Source: Macrotrachela quadricornifera (taxonomy: Eukaryota > Rotifera > Eurotatoria > Philodinida > Philodinidae). Taken from it: DNA of 64,000 nucleotides. Positions within the stretch are counted from its first letter, which is position 1. Each line of letters opens with the position of its first letter. Below are positions 1 through 11,037 of this stretch, one piece after another. The notes under the pieces are model-generated. The model did not search any database. It was not told the DNA's origin and saw only the letters and a program-made list of their open reading frames with translations. The translations under genes were made by a program, and so were the position numbers. Location: the NCBI GenBank assembly GCA_022393335.1, contig JAJEKB010020950.1:288557-352556 (forward strand), read 5' to 3'.

Positions 1-14
1 CTCGAAATTTCGAG
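1..14. repeat. 14-nt perfect palindrome at window edge
   Basis: CTCGAAATTTCGAG is its own reverse complement. It lies just beyond the last visible exon of the minus-strand F-box-like gene. It could be part of a larger inverted repeat cut by the window edge. Confidence 0.4.
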
Positions 15-36
15 CCTACGACGATTCGCGCTCACT

Positions 37-1485
37 TTATTTGACCAGAATTTTGTTATTTACTGAAATTATCCTTTCACCATCATATGCAACTTGAACA
101 ACATCAAGATCAAACGTGTATAAAGTAAATGGAATATTTGCATTAAACTGTGTAAATACAAATTGGAATCGAATTTCTTTGTTATTTTCAATTAAAAGTT
201 TGAACTTAAAGATTTTTCCATGTTTATTCTGTTCTTCTAATATTCGGCCATTTGCTTTCCGTTTAAAACGTTCGATTGTTTTGATATATAAAATCCAAGA
301 ACCTTCTATCCAAAAGAAATCCAAATCTTGATTGGAACAATCAAAACCATTAATTAAAAGACAATTTAAAACTGTTCCACCTATTTTAATTCACAAACAC
401 ATTTATTCTAATATGAATAATTTTATTTCATTTTTTTAAAACTTACCAACCATGATGAATAATGAAAAATTTATCAAATTTTTAATAAAACAAAAACCAA
501 ACGGTTCATTTAAATTTCTCTTAAATTCTTCAGCATTGTTGACAATCATATCTATTTCATTTGAATAACTATTGCGACAGACACGAAACAATGACATTTC
601 TATCCGATTTAAATTTCGATTTTTGTACATAAATGAATAATTAAAAAACGAAAAAATAGGTAAATTATAACAAAATAAGTGAGACGTATACGATTGCAGG
701 CGTACATAGGTGCGGAATGAATCACTATTACATGTGTTCATCACCGATAATAAACGTTCGGTTTGAAATGTATGATATACATAACGACTGTAATAACGAC
801 CTGAGCACAATTAATGATAAAAATTTGGTGATATGAAATAAAAAGTAATATTAGACAATCAAAAATACATACCTTGTATACTTGATATAAATCTAAAATT
901 AACATCATAACACCAATTGTTCAAACTATTATTTTGAATTCATTCAGCTTAACAATTTTACACTTAGAAACTATTTTTTCATAATTTTTTTGTAGAAAAA
1001 AACTCTTTAAATTCTCATTCATGTCAATAATATAGTCTTTACTTTTACGAATATTTTTATATAAATAAGAATGTATTTTCTAGAGAAACTATCAACTACA
1101 ACTATAGAATAATTTTCATTCCTATTTACAATAATTCTCATACAATGTATTATCTCTAATTGAAAAACCCTAATTCGTTCTTCCTACTACAAAAGAAAAA
1201 ATGTTCCTTTATTTCTATAACTACAATAATTAGACTTTATTATATAGTAACTCACATCCCAACACCTCGCCAAAATTGTCGTTCAGAAGCCATGATTGAA
1301 GCCGGTACAACCTCACCAAACGCAAGAGCATCAAAACCAAATAGAAATGATGCTAAGTGAGATAACACAACATAAGGCATACTATTTAATTCATTGTCCA
1401 CTCTAAAAAATTTTTTACGTATACCATCTTTATGTAAAATTCCATTGGAAACTTTTCTAAATTGTCCATATGCTTTATGCTTCAT
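37..1485 (-). CDS. F-box-like protein with nucleotidyltransferase-like motif, 4 exons
   Basis: Four exons on the minus strand join in frame: 1485-1256, 892-873 (a 20-nt microexon), 800-447 and 380-37. All have GT-AG borders (donors GTGAGT, GTATGT, GTAAGT) and the phases agree, giving 315 aa. Residues about 34-75 (PYVVLSHLASFL, then a Trp about 30 residues on) have the spacing of an F-box, the motif that binds Skp1 in SCF ubiquitin ligases. Near residue 200 the sequence MVGGTVLNCLL is followed by QDLDFF, then near the end FDLDVVQVAYDG. This resembles the GGS...DxD layout of nucleotidyltransferase-fold proteins of eukaryotes and giant viruses, but I did not confirm it by search. The last exon stops abruptly after VAYDGERIIS. 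A GTAAAT donor lies at 63-58, so a further C-terminal exon may lie off the left edge. Substrate and function unknown. Confidence 0.6.
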
Positions 1486-1711
1486 ATTCTCTTCAAATAA
1501 TGCAACAATTACTTAAGTATAATACAAAGTGATTTATCATTTTAATTAGATGACAATAGACCTCGTGCATAATAAAAATCGTTCTATACATTATAATAAA
1601 AAATAACACCATAATATTAAACTATCTAACTATATATGAGTTCTGCCTTATTTCATTAATACATAAATATCAATCTGCTTAGGAAAAAATAATTTAAATA
1701 AATTAAACTTA

Positions 1712-3250
1712 TGGGTGAATCCATGAGGACCCATCCACTTTTTTGGAAAGGTTTTTTTTTTCGATTTTTTTTCGGCTCAAACATCCGATCTTTGTTAGAA
1801 AACACTTTTGGTGAAAAAAAAATTGGGACCTATCTGCGAAAAACTCCGAGTTTTTTAGCGTTTTTTAGGTACACCTACATCGTTTTTTCATATATAGAAA
1901 AAATGACAGAAAAACGTCTAGAACCTCATCAAAAGCTCTTTTTTCGAAATTTTTTAGTACTCTTAAATATCAAACAAGTCTAGAAACATGTTTTCTGATA
2001 GTAATCAGACCGGTCTTATTGAAAGTCATATGTGGTAAGTCATTTTCTATGCATATAATAATAGTCCTATTTCGTGAATGTGGATTAGATTCAATTAATT
2101 CGAAGAAATCTTGTCTTATTTTCTTCGTAGAGTACGAGAATTTTGATGATACTATCCTCTCGAAATGATGCTGAACTGATGACTTTGCTCACATCACTAG
2201 AAAGGTTTGTCGTGACGCGGTCTCACAGAAGTAAGAGGACGCAGTCGAAAAGGACAGTGTTATCGAAATGATAGATTTTCCATTTCTGTGTAAGGACATC
2301 TTTAGATTTAAAACGTGATGTGTTACTAAAAATGTCCTGATTTTAAACGAATAAGATTACTGGATGAATCATTGAATATTAGTAAAGATATTGATTGCTC
2401 AGTAGTACCTTTTTTTTCCAAAATTTTATCTTGATGCCACGACAAAAATATTGTGAACATCCGATAAATCATGGAAAATCTACACTTGTGCCAAAAGGAA
2501 TCAAGACTGTGTCTTTACAGCTTTCAAACTTTTTGATTTCTCAATATGATATGGCTCACAATCGAATTCGTTGGTTATGTCCAAGATGCCATACATTTGA
2601 ATCGAAGAAAATGATGACTCATCAATCAATGGAAGTCAGCGACGATGAAAGTTCAAGTGGTGAAGAATTCATGACAGAAAGTTCTCCTATCAATCAAAAT
2701 AAAAATGATGATGATATCCAGTATTCACAATCAATAGCTCGCTTCATCATTACACTAGCTTTCTTTCGTATAGAATTCATCACTTGGGATTAATTTCGTG
2801 ACAAAATTTTATGACATCAACTTCTTTATAACTTTACGAAGAAAATAAGACAAAATTTCTTCGAATTAATTGAATCTAATTCACATTCACGAAATAGGAC
2901 TATTATTATATACATTGGAAATGACTTACCACATATGACTTTCAATAAGGCCAGTCTGATTACTATCAGAAAACATGTTTCTAGACTTGTTTGATATTTA
3001 AGAGTACTAAAAAATTTCGAAAAAAGAGCTTTTAATGAAGTTCTAGACGTTTTTCTGTCATTTTTTCTATATATGAAAAAACGCTGTAGGTGTACCTAAA
3101 AAACGCTAAAAAACTCGGGGTTTTTCGCAGATAGGTCCCAATTTTTTTTTCACCAAAAGTGTTTTCTAACAAAGATCGGATGTTTGAGCCGAAAAAAAAT
3201 CGAAAAAAAAACCTTTCCAAAAAGTGGATGGGTCCTCATGGATTCACCCA
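1712..3250. mobile_element. Long-TIR DNA element (about 1.54 kb) flanked by TA
   Basis: The ends at 1712-2128 and 2835-3250 are near-identical reverse complements of about 416 bp. The outermost bases are TGGGTGAATCCATGAGG on the left and their complement on the right, and TA dinucleotides sit immediately outside both ends (1710-1711 and 3251-3252). This is the target-site signature of Tc1/mariner-type insertion. A 706-bp centre separates the arms and holds one ORF (2434-2793). Short frames inside the arms, such as the one read from 1711, are just translations of the TIR and appear in mirror image on the other strand. No DDE transposase is visible, so the element is probably non-autonomous. 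Arm identity is high, so it looks young. Confidence 0.85.
2434..2793 (+). CDS. Cys/His-rich small ORF carried inside the long-TIR element
   Basis: This 119-codon frame begins MPRQKYCEHP and has two putative metal-binding clusters: C7-x-H9-x3-H13, and C49-P-R-C52-H53 in the stretch RWLCPRCHTFE. They are followed by an acidic/Ser stretch (DDESSSGEE, residues 70-78) and a hydrophilic Asn/Asp tail. The frame can be read upstream to 2395 only with a non-ATG start, so I chose the ATG at 2434. It is the only sizeable ORF in the centre of the element. It may be an N-terminal Zn-binding exon of a larger transposon protein whose catalytic part is deleted, or a captured host fragment. Family not recognised. 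Confidence 0.45.
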   Translation: MPRQKYCEHPINHGKSTLVPKGIKTVSLQLSNFLISQYDMAHNRIRWLCPRCHTFESKKMMTHQSMEVSDDESSSGEEFMTESSPINQNKNDDDIQYSQSIARFIITLAFFRIEFITWD

Positions 3251-3252
3251 TA

Positions 3253-3480
3253 TTCATTTTTCCTTCATGTAAATTCATTTTTTCAGTCTCTTAAAATCAT
3301 TTTTCCTCTGAACTAAATCATTATTCCTATGGAATTTCATTTTTCCCATTGCTAAAATATATATATATTTACATATACATATAATATATATACTCATTTT
3401 TCCTTCATGTGAATTCATTTTTCAGTCTTTCGATACCATTTTCCTATAAATAAAATCATTAGTCGTATGTATGATTATAA
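3253..3480. repeat. Degenerate TTCATTTTTCC repeat block
   Basis: Motifs of the type TTCATTTTTCCTTCATGT recur at 3254, 3279, 3298, 3340 and 3390-3430. The first ~105 bp (3253-3360) are repeated imperfectly from 3392 on, separated by an AT run. Position 3253 abuts the right end of the TA-flanked element, so the element inserted at or in this low-complexity block. Confidence 0.5.
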
Positions 3481-4290
3481 TGTTGTTTTCTCGATAGTAG
3501 CAAAAATTCATTTTTGACCGAGAAGCATTTTTTCCGCTTGAATTTCTCATTTTTGTCACCGATGAAGAAGTTGTCCAACCCTCGTATACTAGTATTCAAT
3601 TATCATTCTAATTTTATTGGAGATATTTGGCCATGACTCAGCATCACTGCTGTTCATGGTTCTTCATCGGAAATTTAACATCCTACTATTCAAGACTTTT
3701 TCGGTAAAAATGTTGCATTTCTTTTTAAATCCTTTAATGGCATAGTAAAGATTTCATTTCTATCAGAGCCTTATTCCACGCGGTCAAGTAATAATATTTA
3801 AATACAATGGGACATGAACAATTGTTGTTAGAGTTCAGCCTTTTCACTGGCAACACCGCTGCAATTGTGCATTGTTCTGCTCCTTGAATCTGAAAAGTTC
3901 CATTTTTGAATAAACTATCATTATTTTTTTTATGCTTATGAGAGTAGTATTGTATGTAGGATTGACGATAACTAAAAAATCATATTGGCATGAAGAAATG
4001 AATTTTGTTAATCTTCAGACACCTCTTTTGATTTTTATAGTAGTACGCCTCCTTTTATGACAACCATTTTCTTACATCTTTTTATCTTCGTTTTCTTTTT
4101 ATTTTGATATGTGATTCTAGCTCTCAACATCGGTATCCGTTTACATTAAAAATGTTTGTTTTATTTGAAACATAATTGTTGTCAATAATGAGATTTTCAA
4201 ATTATAAAATGAATATGGTGTAGAAATATCACTGGATGACGTAAATGAATTACACAGTAATTCAAAAAGAAATCAATTAAAAAATAACTC
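3481..4290. other. Intergenic, nothing recognised
   Basis: AT-rich sequence on both strands with no long open frame, no paired inverted repeat of note and no recognisable protein similarity. Confidence 0.5.
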
Positions 4291-4304
4291 AATTTTATTT
4301 AACA

Positions 4305-4580
4305 GAGCCTATCTTGAAAATGAGGGCGAAAGATACACAGGCGGTCTCTCTGACTGAAGATGAGGGCAAAACACAGACACGGGACGTTGACTAGCTGAGG
4401 GTGACGGTGAAACACATACAGGTGTGACTCTAACTGGGGGTGACGGCAGAAACACAAATAAACACATAAAGGACAGATCTCTCACCCGAGAGTGAGGGTA
4501 AAACGTAGGCTCACATAAAAGACGTGGATAGAGCGTCGCACTGTGTGTAGGCGATGATAGAAACGTAGACGTGGAGCTTT
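4305..4580. repeat. Decayed tandem repeat, unit about 50-60 bp
   Basis: A GC-richer island in AT-rich DNA. The phrase TGAgGGTGAnGGnnAAACACA recurs with variation near 4319, 4360, 4398, 4436 and 4490, each followed by ACA/CAGG and a pyrimidine-rich TCTCTnAC stretch. No frame stays open across it. It looks like an old minisatellite. Confidence 0.5.
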
Positions 4581-4587
4581 TTATCTG

Positions 4588-4700
4588 ATAGACCTCAGTA
4601 GATCCTATAGGATCTACTGGAATCCATTGAAAGCTACTAGAGTCTACTAGGATTTAGCAGGATCTACCAAAGTCTACTAGATCCTGTTAGACTCTAGTAA
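4588..4700. repeat. Cryptic repeat of TCTACTAGGATC-like words
   Basis: Overlapping variants of AGATCCTATAGGATCT, GTCTACTAGGAT and CTACTAGATCCTG fill about 110 bp in both orientations. The period is roughly 10-14 nt but irregular, so this is cryptic simplicity rather than a clean microsatellite. Confidence 0.55.
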
Positions 4701-5560
4701 ATAAATCTTATTTACTATATATACAAGTTTTGAATTATTATATAATTCAAAAGTGTCATGAACTCAGAAATATGATCTTAGATAAATACAAGAAGCTAGA
4801 AACACATCGTGATACATGAAAAGTGTCTTTAATAAGTTGGTTTGGAAAAGAATGCAATTCTGAATAGAAGCTGCTATTGATCGCAATGTTGCAATGAATT
4901 TTCAAAGTTTCAATGATGCAATTATGAGTTATCATCCACTGTACGACTGAAAAGCAAAGAAAACTACTTAAAAGCAGAACATCTGATGCGTATCGGGGAC
5001 AACAATCAGGAATGACAAGAATTCGATCGACAAGACAAGAAGAAAAGAGTTATATGAATACGAGAAGTACGCTGACATATGTATTCATATTTTGCGTTTG
5101 AGGCAGAGCAAAAGTGGAAAACGACGATTTTTTTCCATTGCATTCTCCCTCTTTAAATGAAGTCTATGTTGCTAAAACTTGCACTCTTACCACCTGCACG
5201 AAACAACAATTACGTAGTAGAGATCAAACACATGATCACAGACAGGTAACTGAAGGCTATGAGGACAGCGACAAAGGCATGCATGTGAAAGAGTTACGGA
5301 TGTCAACGTTCGTATCCATCGAATTATAGTAGAAAATGATGATCATTTTTTGATAAGCGCATACAGCCAGTGTATATGAACACTTACAACGCTTTACGAC
5401 CGTCGTCTACAGCATTCATGAGTAATGATGGTTTATGTAGTTCATAAAACACGGTAGAGAATTGTACACAGTGACTGTATACGATTATCATGAGCGGAGT
5501 TTGTTTGCCGCTGTTATTCAACGTAGGAATGCACAGTTTTGGTGTAAATACTGAAAAACT
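4701..5560. other. Intergenic, nothing recognised
   Basis: Only short open frames are present (for example 5114-5329), without recognisable motifs or splice support. Confidence 0.45.
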
Positions 5561-5564
5561 ATCA

Positions 5565-6325
5565 CTGATTCTTTGCCAGTAGGTTTTTTTGTAGTACTGA
5601 GTACCTTGATACTAACATTGCCAGCACCTTTGGTTCGCTGATATATCAATGCTCAAATTACACTGACTATATGGATCGGTGTTTACTGTTACACTAAGAG
5701 TCAATGACACACTGGAGCTCAGTGTACGTTGATCATACTAATATCGGTGTTCAGTGGAGCACTGACACACTGACATTCATTTTTACCAGCTGCTCTCTCA
5801 AAATGTGATTTATTCATCTGTATAGTCTGGTAATGAGAAGAGTAGGGTATAGCTTATCAAAAAACATCACAAGATATATTAACTTTTAACAGCAGAATTC
5901 TCAACTCAATGGTATGATTCATGCACGACTACAACTGTTAATAAAGATCTGATGAATTTTTGTGAAACTCATATTAATATTAAGAATTACAGATTACCCA
6001 AGTGTATCTTACCTTTAAGGAAGATAAATGTATGCATCTGATCACAATTTGTCGATGAAGATTAATAAAATTGAAAAGTAATTGACTTTGACAGAGTCGA
6101 TGTGTCAGAGTTCCACTGAACGCCGATATCAGTGTGATCAATGCACGCTGAACTTCAGTGTGCCAATGACTATCAGTGCGACAGTAAACACCGATACGTT
6201 TAGTCAATGTCATTTGAGCACTGATATATCGGTGAACCAACAGTCTCAGTGTACCCAGTGTTTCAGCGAACCACTGGATGACTTTTCACTGATTGGTTCA
6301 CTGGAAATGCGTATTCCTAATTCAA
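5565..6325. mobile_element. Foldback element rich in CACTGA/TCAGTG words
   Basis: The left arm (about 5565-5782) and right arm (about 6088-6320) are diverged reverse complements. Shared stretches include GATATATCnnTGCTCAAAT, ATCGGTGTTTACTG and ATCGGnGTTCAGTGGA. Within the arms the hexamer CACTGA or its complement occurs many times, giving an internal sub-repeat. The central ~300 bp is unrelated. Short frames (such as 5980-6240 and 6082-6366) are only readings through the arms. Confidence 0.7.
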
Positions 6326-6344
6326 CGTACATGATTATGTACAC

Positions 6345-6830
6345 TATAAGAAAAAAGGTATTTTAGCGAACCCTCCACGAAGGTTCCGTAGATGTGAAAA
6401 TGCTTAAAAAACAATTGTTAAAATTTACGAAATCTAAAAAAATCTGAGCGCAGGCATAAAGACTAAACCATGTTCTACAAAACTCTTTTTTAACTTCCAT
6501 ACACCAAAAAAAGGTTTCGTAAGGTAATGTGAAACCTTTAGTGTTTTCTCCTAGAGTTTTATACGAAAACATTATAACTTAATAGGAAACTTTAAAGGTG
6601 TCATATTTCGTTAAGAAATCTTTTTTTTGGCGCACAGAGCTTAAGGAAAATTTTTGCAGAACATGGTTTAATCTTTGTACCCGTGCTCAGATCCTTTTTA
6701 GGCTTCATAGATTTTAATAATCGATTTTATGCATTTTGACGCATTTAGATATTTTTTTTACATCTATGGAGCCTTTTTGGAGGTTTCGATAAAAATGCCT
6801 TTTTTAGGAGTATATCGTGGTCTTAAAAAT
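6345..6830. mobile_element. Diverged palindromic foldback element
   Basis: Outer segments pair in inverted orientation: 6352-6395 (AAAAAGGTATTTTAGCGAACC...) with 6760-6810, and 6460-6490 (AAACCATGTTCTACAAAA) with 6650-6675 (GCAGAACATGGTTTAATC). The arms are about 200 bp and well diverged, so the insertion is old. No coding potential. Confidence 0.6.
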
Positions 6831-8069
6831 TGTCGTGGAGCCTTTTCTTCCTTTTCACCTATTAACCAACGCGAGAAAGGCACAAATTCCAATTTCTAGA
6901 AGCGATTGAAATTGGTTAAAACCAATATTCGAATTTGAAGTCGGAAAAAACGGGAATAGACCTTAACCAGCGTTTCTAATGGAAATCTAGAACAAGATGT
7001 ACGGTACACTTTGCTTTATGTAGGCAAAGTGTATCTGTACACAGGCTCCGCGCCAAGGTTCCAGGTTTGGGAACGAGGGATAAGACTCCTGAAGTAGTCT
7101 GATTGAAGAAAGCAAAATTTTTGTTTCGCATTTGACTTACTGCTAATCATTATCGTACCATCTGAAATGCAAGTTTTTCAAGGAGCGAAACATTTGTGCA
7201 ATTTTCTTAGAAAATTCGACTGTATCTGGTAAATTCTCAAAAATACAATCAGTACCTGATGTAAGAAAATTCCTGAATACTTCTGCCGCCAAGGGCGACT
7301 ACTCTGACAACAATTGCTCTCGACTAGGCTGTTTCGAATGAAAAACGGACTAAAGTTAGAAGGTGTTATGAGCTAACTATGGTTATACAGATGTTATTTT
7401 TCGTGAAGTGAAAACTTTTCTCATATCAGACTCATGAAAGACTCTTCTTTTTCTTATTGTTCTCGAAAACAAAAGGTGTTGTTATAACTCTTAGTCATTT
7501 CGCCGCCAAATGCGGCCACACTATCGACGACTAATCACAAATAAAGGTGTTTATAAGATAGGAAGCAGTAAAGTACGCCATGAAAACAAGAAGATCAGCG
7601 TTATTTTCAAGGTGAATATGTCCATGCGGTTACTTCTTCATGAGGCGAAAAATTCTAATATTTCAGAATTTTGTAGCAAAAACCTTTGTTTATGTCAGAA
7701 TTTCAAGTAAAAAAACAGTTGATTTCTTCAACTTGTCGTAGAACTTCATGTTTTCGACCGATATCTCAACGATAATCGGTGATTATTATTATAAAAAAGA
7801 TGATTCCCTCACTCCCATTTCCACTCAGAATATCTCTGAAAGATGTTTTTGAAAATATCCCTGTAAGATATTTTGCAGATTCAAAAAATATTATTCATTT
7901 TGGTGTCTAATAAAAAATAATTTTTAATTTTTTTTGGGGGGTGTACACCCCTTCCCACTTTCACAGGCCCTGTATTTATATTTTGTTTCTGTAGGCAAAA
8001 TGCGCCGAAGTGTACAAAAATGAAGTTTCACAGAATGCAAAGAAATGAAACAACGAATGGTGTGAAAGT
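6831..8069. other. Intergenic with small hairpins only
   Basis: Local hairpins occur at about 7011-7050 (an inverted pair around GCTTTATGTAGGC) and at 7937-7951 (GGGGTGTACACCCC). No gene or larger repeat was recognised. Confidence 0.45.
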
Positions 8070-8286
8070 TCTGCATTAATTTTATTTTCAAGTCTCATAT
8101 CGCGCATAAGTATTCTATGCACTATTTTTTTTCTTTATTACAAAGTACATACACGCATATTTTTTCATCTCATATTTAATTGTAATTTGGAACTATAATA
8201 ATAAAATGAAAGAGAAACATTACGATTACCTGTTTCAATCTCAGAATGAATGCTTCAAAGAAATAACGAATGTTTCAATATTTTTC

Positions 8287-8741
8287 AGATAAATATTGTA
8301 TATAGAGAGCGTTAATTGTCAATTATTCAATAGGTAGTGAGTGGTGAGTATTTTTATTCAATGATATTTTAATCTATTTTTTCTTTATTTTTAGTTTTTT
8401 CGACGTTTCGAACTATTAAATGTTCATTTTCAAGACATATCCAATTGTTGCAGATGAATTACGAACAGTACATGACCTTTTTTAGTATTTTTAATTTTGA
8501 AGCTCTATTTTTAACCACGAGAAAATAATTCAGATAAATATTGTATATAGAGAGCGTTAATTGTCAATTTTTCAATATAGAAAAGGTCATGTACTGTTTG
8601 TAATTCATCTGCAACAATTGGATATGTCTTGAAAATGAACATTTAATAGTTCGAAATGTCGAAAAAACTAAAAATAAAGAAAAAATAGATTAAAATATCA
8701 TTGAATAAAAATACTCACCACTCACTACCTATTGAATAATT
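8287..8741. mobile_element. Nested palindromic element, family A
   Basis: The arms (8321-8480 and 8578-8741) are nearly identical reverse complements and include GGTAGTGAGTGGTGAGTATT and a TTTTCGACGTTTCGAACT core. A left-end sequence (CAGATAAATATTGTATATAG...) at 8285 is repeated inside the loop at 8530. The 12-mer TTCAATATTTTT occurs just outside both ends (about 8274 and 8741), which could be a target duplication. Confidence 0.75.
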
Positions 8742-8758
8742 CAATATTTTTGACAATA

Positions 8759-9298
8759 CTTTTTTACATTTCAAATTTTTGAATTATGCTGTTTTTTGGA
8801 AGATGCCCTATGAAATTCTCTATAAGATGACGTGATTATTGGAACTAAAATCTCTTTTATCGGCTGATAAAGGATGTTATATTCATTGGAGAAAAGGATG
8901 AGTACTTTCAGAAATAGATTTTTTTTGATTTTTTTATGAGTTTGTCACTTTTCTAATTAGAACGAATTTTTCCAAGATTTATTGATAATCTATTTCCTGT
9001 AATAATGAAGTCGACAATAAGGAAGTGTAACGTATCCTAAAACAGCGATAGTTTAATATATTAGATAATTTATCAATAAGTCTTATAAAAGTTCGCTCGG
9101 ATTAGAGAAGTGATAAACTCATAAAAAATCCAAAAAATTCTATTTCTGAAAGTACTCATCCTTTCCTCAAATAAGTATAACGTCATTTATCAATCGATAA
9201 AAGATATTTTAGTTCCAATAATCACATCATCTTATAGAGAATTTCATAGGGCATCTTCCAAAAAAAACCTTAATTCAAAAATTTGAAATGTAAAAAAG
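8759..9298. mobile_element. Nested TA-flanked MITE (540 bp)
   Basis: The terminal inverted repeats begin CTTTTTTACATTTCAAATTT and extend about 230 bp inward with moderate divergence. TA dinucleotides flank both ends (8757-8758 and 9299-9300). No ORF of note. This is the Tc1/mariner-type MITE structure. It lies 17 bp from the neighbouring family A palindrome inside the same older element. Confidence 0.8.
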
Positions 9299-9530
9299 TA
9301 ATGTTAAAAATACTAAGACATTCGTTGTTTCTTCCAAGCATTCATTCTGAGATTGAAGCAGGTAATCGTAATGTTTCTCTTTCATATTATTTTTGTTTGA
9401 ATTTAAAAGCAAATATGAAACGAAAAAATACATTTGTACATACTTTTGACTATACTCTTTCTAATAACAAAAAAAACAAGCATCCAGGATACTTGTATGC
9501 CGTATGAAATTGAAAAATAAAATGAATGCA

Positions 9531-10120
9531 GTTTTGCATTACCCAATAAAATAATGTTTATATCGTCTGACTAAACATACATACAATCGTTATCTGATAG
9601 ATCACAATCTATGCATAGTTCAAAGATATTTTTTGAAATTGAAAATCAAAATGTACATCATACACTACTTTTTGGAGAAAGTGTGCAGCAGTGTCTATTT
9701 TGGGAGCAGCAGATGTTCTGTACATTTTGTTTCTGCTGTGCACACTTGACATTAGAAAAACTGATCTTACCTCTAGCTAAGCTGATTTGACGATATTTTC
9801 ATCAGATTGTCCAAATACAATCGATGATAACGAGTCTATATGTCGAGTCAGATTTGAGAAATCTTGAGATCGATTTTATTGACCACAGAAAACCTAAAAT
9901 GAAGTTTTGGCTGAATTTCATAAAGGCTGTGGAAAGTTTTGGGGAATGTTGGATAAAGTAAACTCATCTCAATCATCCATTGTTACTATACGTCTCCTAT
10001 AGTTTTAGAATTGTGAGAAGCGAACCTCGTTGAGTTCGTATGCTACTTGCATTCTCTTCGTTGAACTTTTGCTGGACTTCTACAATGGCAACAAATTGAT
10101 TGGCAAGTCACTTTAAAATA
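9531..10120. other. Intergenic, nothing recognised
   Basis: No open frame above background and no clear inverted repeat. A TGTGCAGCAG...CTGCTGTGCACA pair near 9685-9745 forms a small imperfect hairpin. Confidence 0.4.
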
Positions 10121-10125
10121 AATAT

Positions 10126-10395
10126 ATAATAGAGAGCATTAATTTTCATTTTCAATATGAGTAATGAGTATTTTTATTCAATGAAATTTTATTTTATTTA
10201 TTTATTTCTGTTTAGTAAGTTTTTTCGACGTTTCGAACCATTCAATGTTCATTATCAAGACACAACCAAGTGTTGTAGATGTAACATGAACTTTTAATCG
10301 TTCGAAACGTCGAAAGAACATACTAAACAGAAATAAATAAAGTTTCATTGAATAAAAATAACTCACCACTCATTACTTCTATTGAGAAGGTCATT
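10126..10395. mobile_element. Second, shorter copy of family A palindrome
   Basis: It has the same left end as the 8287 copy (ATAGAGAGCnTTAATT), the same TTTTTCGACGTTTCGAAC core and the same ACTCACCACTCA right side. The arms are about 10160-10265 and 10283-10390 with a loop of only ~20 bp. The two copies sit 1.5 kb apart. Confidence 0.75.
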
Positions 10396-11035
10396 TTAAA
10401 TTTCTTACAGAGCGTTACGTTTTCTGTAGCCACGATACTATAATTTCAAAAAATTGCCTTCGTGTTTACATTTTCTACCTTTGTTAACCGTTGTTCAAAT
10501 TACACCAACGAGCCAAAAAAGAGAATGTTGGTGAATAAATTTGAATTATATTTACTTTACGTTACTCGCAGTTATTTAATCAAGTAATTTTTACTTAACT
10601 ATGACTCATGGCGAAATGACTTTTTTTAGTTACTTAGATTCAATTGCAGAATTTTCCAAAAAAGTAAATGTACTCAGGATACTGATCAAAGACTTCTCTC
10701 ACGTGCCACTAGATTCGGATTCATGATCTATGAAAGCCGTCCACCAACTTATTTGAAATTTAGTCGAAATCTCATTTAATGACGCTGGGGATCTAAAATA
10801 TTGATCCAAAGATTTCTCACATGTGACCACAGATTCAGACTCTTTATCATTGATCTTCTTCAAATAATCTAATGTAATGCTTAATAATCAGTACATTTAA
10901 CATTTTGATATTAATTTCTAATAATTCAACTGTTGAAGATTATCGACGTCCCAAAAGACAAGATCTGTTTAGACTACACATGAGTATTAAATAGAAGTAT
11001 GAGAGGAGCGCGCAAGTCAAAGTAGAAAGAACTCA
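10396..11035. other. Intergenic with a diverged direct repeat
   Basis: The sequence at 10678-10735 (GATACTGATCAAAGACTTCTC then ACTAGATTCGGATTC) recurs at 10787-10850 (TATTGATCCAAAGATTTCTC then ACAGATTCAGACTC) as an approximately 110-bp direct repeat. No gene recognised. Confidence 0.45.
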
Positions 11036-11037
11036 AA

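Larger units (their letters stand above)
8070..9530. mobile_element. Outer diverged foldback element, host of two nested insertions
   Basis: 8077-8285 pairs in inverted orientation with about 9305-9525. The best stretch is GAAAGAGAAACATTACGATT at 8210 with its complement near 9380, extended by ...CAATCTCAGAATGAATGCTT. Pairing continues outward more weakly to 8070/9525. The centre is occupied by two younger palindromes (8287-8741 and 8759-9298), so the order of events can be read directly. Confidence 0.7.

Noticed and set aside
1711..1983. Open frame on the plus strand, mirrored at 3032-3220 on the minus strand
   Set aside because: Both are translations of the same terminal inverted repeat; poly-Phe/Arg content and no motif.
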